Of a DNA stretch of 7,271 nucleotides, positions 1 to 5,980 are shown in pieces; positions within the stretch are counted from its first letter, which is position 1, and the number at the start of each line of letters is the position of its first letter. The notes beneath the pieces are model-generated. The model searched no databases and was not told the origin of the DNA. It was given only the letters and a program-made list of their open reading frames with translations. Made by a program: the position numbers and the translations under genes. Location of the stretch: positions 14,401-21,671 of the forward strand of contig PBPV01000076.1 of the NCBI GenBank assembly GCA_002724815.1. Direction: 5' to 3'. Origin of the DNA: Methanobacteriota archaeon (GTDB taxonomy: Archaea > Thermoplasmatota > Poseidoniia > Poseidoniales > Thalassarchaeaceae).

Positions 1-1296
1 GTATCCTATGCCGACCATTTTCTAGGTCCATTCATCGAGGCCCTGGAACACATTGGAGTCAGTATCGATGAAATCATCTACAATTATGAGGCGTACAAAT
101 CTGGTAAAGTTTCTGAAGCATCACGAAAGGCATGTAACCAATCTGAGGCGATTCGCGAGATTATAGAGCGTGTATCTGGAAGGGAATTGGATGAAAATTG
201 GTTCCCTTGGAACCCCATTGATTCTGACGGTTCAATCGACGGGATTACCGTCACCGGTTGGGAAGACCCGGTCGTTTATTGGACAGACTCTAAGGGCAGA
301 GATGGCCAATCTGATGTGACACGAGGTGAAGGGAAGTTGCCCTGGCGAGTCGATTGGCCGGCCAAGTGGGTTTGGCGTGGTGTAACGATGGAACCATTCG
401 GTAAAGATCACGGAGCTGCTGGAGGTTCGTATGATACCGGCAAGGAAATCTCTATTGTATTGGGTGAGCAACCTCCCTATCCTACAACCTACGAATGGAT
501 TTCGCTCAAGGGTGTGGGCGCTATGTCGAGTAGCACAGGAGTAACCATCGGGCCATTGGAAGCATTGGAATTGGTCCCCCCTGAAATTTTGAGGTACCTG
601 ATTGCGCGAAACAAACCAAATCGCCACATCGATTTTGATACAGGTAGTGCTTTGATTGAACTAGCCGATGAATATCAGAAGAAACTTGCAGATTTGGAAA
701 AAGGCCCAGGTGAATGGGAATCCCTCAGTCGCAGACAGCAGGTCGCCTGGGAGAAACTGAAGGCACAACTAATCTATTCTCAAATAGATCCTCATCAATC
801 ACCACAAGCTGCTTCGGAACGTGTGACATTCAGGCATCTTGCTCTACTGGCTCAGATTCGGAATCAAGATCAAGGAGTCTGGGACTCACTAAAGCGAAGC
901 GAATTGATTACCCAACCTGGAGAGGAATTAGTACGTCGTCTTCAGATGATGCGAACTTGGATTGATGGGCCTCACTTCCCTGAGGCATTCCGCTTGCGAA
1001 TACAAACTCAAATTTCTGAAAGGGCCAAATCACATGTTGACCAGAGAGATGGTGAATATCTTTCATCTGTTCAATCAAACCTTTCTACATGCATTTGGGA
1101 GTCCGACCATATCAACAGCGTAATTTGCAACGAAGCAAAACAGCTTGACATTTCCTTACGCGATGCTTTCCAACTACTGTACTGGATTGTGCTTGATCAG
1201 GACTTTGGCCCAAAGTTGGCGAATATCTTAGCTGAAATGTCGCGAAATGATGTTCTAAATCTACTACAATCGGCAATTGACGAGTTGTCATCCTGA
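1..1296 (+). CDS. lysS: Class I lysyl-tRNA synthetase, 3' part (5' end outside window)
   Basis: Charges tRNA-Lys with lysine in the cytoplasm (ATP + lysine + tRNA-Lys); class I, Rossmann-fold type, unrelated to the class II LysRS of most bacteria. The frame is open from base 1, so the gene starts upstream; a TTG at 187 lies inside conserved sequence and is not the start. 431 residues are visible; the family usually has a little over 500, so roughly 100 N-terminal residues including the HIGH motif are missing from the window. Visible in order: a W-R-V-D-W-P-A-K-W block (residues ~114-122), E-P-F-G-K-D-H-x-A-A-G-G-S-Y-D-T-G (~131-147), the KMSKS-equivalent loop A-M-S-S-S-T-G (174-180), P-P-E-I-L-R-Y-L (~194-201), R-H-I-D-F-D-T-G (~209-216), then a helical C-terminal region typical of the anticodon-binding cage. 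Odd: the signature loop has no lysine, and the insert before W-R-V-D-W-P has no cysteines. Family assignment is confident; the symbol could equally be lysK. Confidence 0.93.
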   Translation, partial: VSYADHFLGPFIEALEHIGVSIDEIIYNYEAYKSGKVSEASRKACNQSEAIREIIERVSGRELDENWFPWNPIDSDGSIDGITVTGWEDPVVYWTDSKGRDGQSDVTRGEGKLPWRVDWPAKWVWRGVTMEPFGKDHGAAGGSYDTGKEISIVLGEQPPYPTTYEWISLKGVGAMSSSTGVTIGPLEALELVPPEILRYLIARNKPNRHIDFDTGSALIELADEYQKKLADLEKGPGEWESLSRRQQVAWEKLKAQLIYSQIDPHQSPQAASERVTFRHLALLAQIRNQDQGVWDSLKRSELITQPGEELVRRLQMMRTWIDGPHFPEAFRLRIQTQISERAKSHVDQRDGEYLSSVQSNLSTCIWESDHINSVICNEAKQLDISLRDAFQLLYWIVLDQDFGPKLANILAEMSRNDVLNLLQSAIDELSS

Positions 1297-1307
1297 ACGT
1301 AGTTCAG
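1293..1307. repeat. Small perfect hairpin overlapping the lysS stop codon
   Basis: CTGAAC-GTA-GTTCAG is a 6-bp perfect stem with a 3-base loop; the lysS TGA stop (1294-1296) lies in its left arm. No T-run follows, so it is not a classical intrinsic terminator. The surrounding bases (from TGTCATCCTGAAC at about 1286) resemble, from memory, the dispersed GTCATCCTGA-type palindromic repeat seen in many prokaryotic genomes. Whether it is repeated elsewhere in this genome cannot be seen from the window. Confidence 0.4.
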
Positions 1308-1334
1308 AACCAAAATCACCCGTACGCTTGAAAG

Positions 1335-1339
1335 AGGAG
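1335..1339 (+). promoter_or_regulatory. Probable Shine-Dalgarno of the zinc-ribbon gene
   Basis: AGGAG (within AAGAGGAGA) lies 6 bases before GTG 1346, 12 before GTG 1352 and 18 before ATG 1358, all in the same frame. The spacing favours one of the GTG codons over the ATG. The site decides the start chosen for the downstream gene. Confidence 0.45.
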
Positions 1340-1345
1340 ACGGTT

Positions 1346-2623
1346 GTGGCGGTGGCAATGCCGGTGTACTGTCCGAGTTGTGAAGCCGGCGTAGATGCCA
1401 ATGCAAAATTCTGTTTGCAATGTGGCCATAATTTGGAAACAGATGGGCCAATTACATCCACTGGGCACGATGTTCGCCAACTCAAAGAGTTGATTCGGGG
1501 TCGTGAAGATTTGTCGATGGCCGAGAAATTTGATCTCATTGCTAAAGTCGAAGAGGGGGAGAACCCGATTCAACTTGGCTTGGCCGCACCTGCGGAAGGC
1601 AGTGGTGTCACTCCAGCGCAGATGGAGATGCAAGCTGCTGCACCTGTGGTGGCGAAAGGGAGTCTGTCAGAAGCGGCACAAAACTACACCACCAGTCCCG
1701 CTGCTGCAGCGGCAGTCGCCCTCATGAGTTCCCAAACGGATGCTTGGGGACTCATCCAGTCCGGTTCAATCAACACTCGTGACACACTATTCATCGAAGC
1801 GATGGCACTTGGTATGGAAGCCAGCCATCACATTCACGACATTGCAGCCGGTGGGATCGATGATACGGAACTCACAAACGAAGATTTGCGGGCAATCCCC
1901 GTTCTCAAACCACCCAAGCGCTCATTTTGTCCCAAGTGTGGCTCAGATATTCATTCTCACACCATGTTGCAATGGCGAAAATGGCGTGACCACTCCGGCG
2001 AAGTCGTTCAACTGCAAGCACAGGCCGCCATGGAGACCAGTTTGGTCCAAGTGGCTGCCCACTACATGACACAAACTCAGGCTGCGGAAGCCCATCGAGA
2101 TGAATTGGCCAGCCAGTTGGCTGGCCTAGATGAAGGCGCAATGACTGAGAAATTGAGCAAAGAATTGCGCCCCAAAATCCTGGCTGAAGTCGAAGAAGAA
2201 CTTCGAAAGAAGGTCGAAGCCGAGCTTCGTGAAAGTATCGAAGAAGAAATCCGTGCCGATATGGCTGCGCGTGGAGGAGGCAAGAAGGTTGCCACCAGTT
2301 CCAGTTCATTCAAACCCAAACCCGCGACAAAGAAGGCCGCAGCGCCTGTTGTTCGTCGAGGGGCTGCGAAGAAAAAATACGAAGGGGAGCCCGACGGCAA
2401 GGTCGACTGGTTCCTTGCTGATGCCTTGGATACGGTTTTCGATCCACACGGAACGGGCAAGGTGCTCAAACCCAAGACCATTCTAGCCCGCTCAGCTGAT
2501 GGCAATGTTCGTGTTCAAGACGTGGTGAAAATTTACTCAACCGATGGTGAGGATGGGTTGTCTGAATTGGCATGGACCAGTCCATTTACCAAGTACATCA
2601 TCGAAGCATTCGACGCTTGTTGA
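1346..2623 (+). CDS. Uncharacterised zinc-ribbon / coiled-coil protein
   Basis: I do not recognise a named family. From the GTG start the protein is 425 residues, soluble, with no signal peptide or membrane segment. Order: an N-terminal zinc ribbon (C9-x2-C12-x10-C23-x2-C26); an A/P/E-rich linker with a short poly-Ala tract; a middle segment; a second possible metal site C195-x2-C198-x4-H203-x-H205; a strongly charged E/K/R helix (~250-305) that looks like a coiled coil; a G/S/K/A/P-rich basic linker (~307-348); and a compact C-terminal domain (~350-425) rich in D, F and W that ends close to the stop. Such a layout suggests a scaffold or nucleic-acid/protein-binding factor, but that is inference. 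GTG 1346 is chosen for its Shine-Dalgarno spacing; ATG 1358 gives a protein beginning M-P-V-Y-C-P-S-C and is a fair alternative; TTG 1277 would overlap lysS. It follows lysS by 49 bases on the same strand, so the two may be cotranscribed. It abuts carB tail to tail. Confidence 0.85.
   Translation: MAVAMPVYCPSCEAGVDANAKFCLQCGHNLETDGPITSTGHDVRQLKELIRGREDLSMAEKFDLIAKVEEGENPIQLGLAAPAEGSGVTPAQMEMQAAAPVVAKGSLSEAAQNYTTSPAAAAAVALMSSQTDAWGLIQSGSINTRDTLFIEAMALGMEASHHIHDIAAGGIDDTELTNEDLRAIPVLKPPKRSFCPKCGSDIHSHTMLQWRKWRDHSGEVVQLQAQAAMETSLVQVAAHYMTQTQAAEAHRDELASQLAGLDEGAMTEKLSKELRPKILAEVEEELRKKVEAELRESIEEEIRADMAARGGGKKVATSSSSFKPKPATKKAAAPVVRRGAAKKKYEGEPDGKVDWFLADALDTVFDPHGTGKVLKPKTILARSADGNVRVQDVVKIYSTDGEDGLSELAWTSPFTKYIIEAFDAC
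2107..2126. repeat. Strong hairpin inside the zinc-ribbon gene
   Basis: GGCCAGCC-AGTT-GGCTGGCC is a perfect 8-bp GC-rich inverted repeat with a 4-base loop, in the region coding for the start of the charged helix (L-A-S-Q-L-A-G-L). No T-run follows. It could fold in the mRNA, or be a by-product of the LAxxLAG peptide repeat. Confidence 0.45.
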
Positions 2624-2640
2624 TCAAACGTAATCAACAA
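2617..2640. terminator. Inverted repeat across the convergent stop codons; possible bidirectional terminator
   Basis: TTGTTGAT (2617-2624) and ATCAACAA (2633-2640) are perfect inverted repeats separated by 8 bases. The left arm contains the + strand TGA stop; the repeat also covers the carB stop on the - strand. No clear T-run follows on either side and the stem is AT-rich, so a terminator role is only a possibility suggested by its place between two convergent genes. Confidence 0.3.
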
Positions 2641-5600
2641 CCAAACGTCGAGGTTCAGGCATACCGTCCTGTGCCACTCGAATGGCTTCACATTCCATGC
2701 GAGCACCCGACATTGTGGTCACGAATGGAATGTTCAGTTCGACTGCGAGCCGGCGCATCATGTTGCCATCCAAAACCGCGCCACCGCTGTTTCGTGGTGT
2801 GTTGATGATCAACTGGATCTTGCCCTTTCGCATCAAGTCCAAGGCATCTGGACTCTGATTTTCTGCAATGCGATAGCAAGTTTCGACATCGATATCGGCC
2901 TCGTCGCGCAAGTAGCGAGCTGTGCCTTTTGTAGCGTGCAACTTGAATCCCATTTCCTGCAATGAACGGGCCATCGGAATCAGTCCCTCCTTGTCTTCGT
3001 CCTTGACCGTCAAATACACACCACCATGGGTCGGAACCGGCAACTCGGTCGCCAGTCTTGCCTTGAGGTAGGCTGCAGCCGGGTCTACATGGCTGCCCAT
3101 GACTTCGCCGGTACTCTTCATCTCAGGACCTGGCGCAGGATCAAGGCCTCGCAACTTGAGGAAGGGGAATACCGGCGCTTTGACACAAACCGCATCGGTT
3201 TGTCTTCGAGGAATTTCCATGTCTGCCAATTGCTCACCGATGGTGATGTGAGCGGCGATTCGAGCCAATGGAATCCCAGTGGCTTTGGCGACGAATGGGA
3301 AGGTTCGAGAACCTCGTGGATTGACCTCGAGAACGTACAACTCATCTCGACAAATGCAAAATTGGATGTTAAAGCAACCGCGGATGTTGAGCCCCAATCC
3401 AATTTCTTTTGTCCACTCATGCACCTTTGTAAGTATTTCATCACTTACGTTTTGAGTCGGGATAAAGCATGTTGAATCACCACTGTGAATCCCAGCTTCT
3501 TCCAAGTGTTCCATGACCGCACCGACCAAAACATCCTCGCCATCACAAACCGCATCGACGTCCAACTCAATGGCTCCACCCAGATACTCATCCACCAGCA
3601 GGGGTTTGTCAGGGGCGATGTATGCATCCGACATGTAAGTCTCAAGCTGAGCATCATCGGTTAGAATCTCCATACCCCGACCCCCAAGAACATACGATGG
3701 ACGAACCAGGACAGGATATCCAATTTCCGCGACCGCGGCTCGAATCGAATCCGGGGTTTTGCCGGTACGACCTTCTGGCAAACGAATGATACTGCGTTTG
3801 CCGAATGCCTCGAAGCGTTCTCGATCACTGGCCTCATCCACTGCATCGGGCGAAGTTCCCAGCATCGAACAAGTGAGACCCTGTTCACTCAGATGCTCCA
3901 TTCGAGAATCAAGTGGCAAGGCCAAATTGATGGCGGTTTGACCACCAAACTGCAGTAGAATACCATCTGCACCTTCGCGTAGGAGAATTTCAGAGACGCA
4001 TTCAGTGGTGAGAGGATCGAAGTACAGACGATCCGATGTATCGAAATCCGTGCTGACAGTTTCGGGATTGTTGTTGACCAGAATCGCTTCATGACCTGCC
4101 TCACGAATCGCTTGTACTGCATGGACCGCACCATAATCGAACTCAATGCCTTGTCCGATTCGAATCGGGCCTGAACCGATGACGACCAATCGGCGACGAT
4201 CGGCCTTCTTTTCAGAGGGGACATGATCAACACCGTTCGGCGCACATCCACCTTCGTAGGTCGCGTAGTAGTAGGGCGTGACTGCCGCGAACTCAGCGGC
4301 GCAAGAATCCACCATTCGGAACCTTGGATGGATGGCCAATTCGTGACGACGCTTCATGACATCAATTTCAGTTCGACCTTCGGGTAGACGAGACCAACCT
4401 GATGCAGGGAAACCAGAGAGGGCATCCGCGATGTGGGCATCGGTGAATCCAAGGCCCTTCCAGTGACGCATTTGCTCTTCTGATATCTCGCTCGCATCGC
4501 AATTGGCAGCGACAATTTCAGCTTCCACATCTGCGATTTTCTTGAATCGATGCAGGAACCACCGAGTAATGTTGCCTGTACCCTCACGAACTTCCTCGAT
4601 TCCCATCCCACGGCGGAAGGCTTCCACCAAAGCACCCATTCTTCGATCGGTTGGAACTTTGAGCCAGGTGGCCAGAACTTCTTCGGATAGCGGCTCATGG
4701 GCGCGCTCATCCATCGATTCCCCGTCGCTGGCATCTGCTTCAGTCAGGGGCCGAGGGTGAGGTTGACCGTATTCCAGAGAAGCCACTGCTTTGAGGAAGG
4801 CCTCCTCGAAGTTGCGACCAATCGCCATCACTTCCCCTGTTGATTTCATACTGGTACCAAGGGTTCTGTCCGCGGTTCGGAACTTGTCGAATGGCCAGCG
4901 AGGGATCTTGACAACTGCATAATCGAGAGTTGGCTCAAAGGCAGCAGTGGTCCCCTCACCAGTGATGGGGTTGGGCAACTCATCCAGAGTGTATCCGACT
5001 GCAATCAATGCCGCCATTCGAGCAATTGGGTATCCGGTTGCCTTGGAAGCTAGAGCCGAAGAACGAGATACGCGAGGGTTGACCTCAATGACACGATATT
5101 CGCCGGTGTCTTGATTCACCGTAAACTGAACATTGCAACCTCCCTTAATGTCGAGGCGGCGTATGAGTCGAAGTGCAGCATCTCGGAGACCTTGATGATC
5201 ACGATCAGAAAGAGTCTGAGCAGGTGCGACAACGACGGACTCCCCAGTGTGAACACCCATCGGGTCGATGTTTTCCATGGTGCAAACAATGGTGCAATTG
5301 TCGTTGGCATCTCGCATGACTTCGTATTCAAATTCCTGCCATCCCAAGATGCTCTCTTCAATCAAAACCTGTCCGATTTGCGAATGCAGGATTCCTTGAC
5401 TGGCGATTTCCACCAACTCGCCGGTATTCCAAGCCGTACCTCCACCCAGCCCACCGAGAGTAAATGCAGGACGAATCAAAATCGGGAATTTCCCCAATTC
5501 TTCAGCCGCAGCAAGGACCTCATCAATTGAGTTGCAAGCCATGGCTTGTGAAATTGGAAGGTCAATCTCCTCACAGACTTGATTGAACAAGTCACGATCT

Positions 5601-5980
5601 TCAGCTTCGTCGATGGATTGCAGATTGCAGCCAATCAATTCAACACCGAGTTCAGCCAATGCTCCACTGTGGGCCAAGTTGCTCGCAATATTGAGAGCGG
5701 TTTGACCACCCATCCCTGCCAAGAGTGCATCGGGCTTTTCGATTTCCAAAATTCGCTTTACGACATCAGGTAGCAAAGGTTCAATGTAGATACGATCGGC
5801 CATCTCTGGATCATTTTGAATGGTTGCTGGATTGGAATTGACTAGTACGACTTCGTATCCATCGGCACGCAAGGCCCGGCAGGCTTGAGAACCTGAGAAA
5901 TCGAACTCGGCCGCTTGACCGATGCGAATCGGACCGCTGCCGAGAATCATGACTTTGTGAATATCATCGCGTCTTGGCAT
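2624..5980 (-). CDS. carB: Carbamoyl-phosphate synthetase large subunit
   Basis: Makes carbamoyl phosphate from bicarbonate, ammonia delivered by CarA, and two ATP, for pyrimidine and arginine synthesis; cytoplasmic heterodimer with CarA. The 1118 residues show the full duplicated architecture. First half: dinucleotide-fold start with G-S-G-P-I-R-I-G-Q (~14-22), ATP-grasp loop L-G-G-L-G-G-G (175-181), E-V-N-P-R (299-303). A connecting/oligomerisation region follows (~400-595). Second half: G-S-G-P-I-R-I-G-Q-G-I-E-F-D-Y (~602-616), L-G-G-R-G-M (765-770), E-V-N-P-R (885-889). A C-terminal MGS-like regulatory domain (~985-1118) has A-T-K-G-T-A (1016-1021) and I-N-T-P (1059-1062), positions that bind effectors such as UMP or IMP in relatives. 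All key motifs are intact, so it should be active. It is about 45 residues longer than the E. coli protein (1073), mostly between the two halves. ATG 5980 is supported by a near-perfect Shine-Dalgarno. It overlaps carA by 17 bases, pointing to translational coupling. Confidence 0.98.
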   Translation of the reverse strand: MPRRDDIHKVMILGSGPIRIGQAAEFDFSGSQACRALRADGYEVVLVNSNPATIQNDPEMADRIYIEPLLPDVVKRILEIEKPDALLAGMGGQTALNIASNLAHSGALAELGVELIGCNLQSIDEAEDRDLFNQVCEEIDLPISQAMACNSIDEVLAAAEELGKFPILIRPAFTLGGLGGGTAWNTGELVEIASQGILHSQIGQVLIEESILGWQEFEYEVMRDANDNCTIVCTMENIDPMGVHTGESVVVAPAQTLSDRDHQGLRDAALRLIRRLDIKGGCNVQFTVNQDTGEYRVIEVNPRVSRSSALASKATGYPIARMAALIAVGYTLDELPNPITGEGTTAAFEPTLDYAVVKIPRWPFDKFRTADRTLGTSMKSTGEVMAIGRNFEEAFLKAVASLEYGQPHPRPLTEADASDGESMDERAHEPLSEEVLATWLKVPTDRRMGALVEAFRRGMGIEEVREGTGNITRWFLHRFKKIADVEAEIVAANCDASEISEEQMRHWKGLGFTDAHIADALSGFPASGWSRLPEGRTEIDVMKRRHELAIHPRFRMVDSCAAEFAAVTPYYYATYEGGCAPNGVDHVPSEKKADRRRLVVIGSGPIRIGQGIEFDYGAVHAVQAIREAGHEAILVNNNPETVSTDFDTSDRLYFDPLTTECVSEILLREGADGILLQFGGQTAINLALPLDSRMEHLSEQGLTCSMLGTSPDAVDEASDRERFEAFGKRSIIRLPEGRTGKTPDSIRAAVAEIGYPVLVRPSYVLGGRGMEILTDDAQLETYMSDAYIAPDKPLLVDEYLGGAIELDVDAVCDGEDVLVGAVMEHLEEAGIHSGDSTCFIPTQNVSDEILTKVHEWTKEIGLGLNIRGCFNIQFCICRDELYVLEVNPRGSRTFPFVAKATGIPLARIAAHITIGEQLADMEIPRRQTDAVCVKAPVFPFLKLRGLDPAPGPEMKSTGEVMGSHVDPAAAYLKARLATELPVPTHGGVYLTVKDEDKEGLIPMARSLQEMGFKLHATKGTARYLRDEADIDVETCYRIAENQSPDALDLMRKGKIQLIINTPRNSGGAVLDGNMMRRLAVELNIPFVTTMSGARMECEAIRVAQDGMPEPRRLVVDYV

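Noticed and set aside
187..1296. A separate 369-residue gene starting at TTG 187
   Set aside because: The same frame is open and LysRS-like from base 1, so 187 is an internal Leu codon of a gene cut by the window edge.
1905..2505. Two overlapping open frames on the - strand (1905-2309 and 2077-2505)
   Set aside because: Antisense to the zinc-ribbon gene; their Ser/Arg-rich translations mirror its K/E/A-rich helix and linker.
3026..3475. 149-codon open frame on the + strand, antisense to carB
   Set aside because: It lies wholly opposite the conserved second ATP-grasp region of carB, starts without a clear ribosome site and its translation looks like no protein family.
3764..4390. Heptapeptide R-L-P-E-G-R-T occurs twice in CarB (residues 531-537 and 733-739)
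   Set aside because: The codons differ and the flanks are unrelated, so it is probably chance and not a recent duplication.
5111..5530. 139-codon open frame on the + strand, antisense to carB
   Set aside because: Shadow of the first ATP-grasp domain of carB; no independent coding signal.
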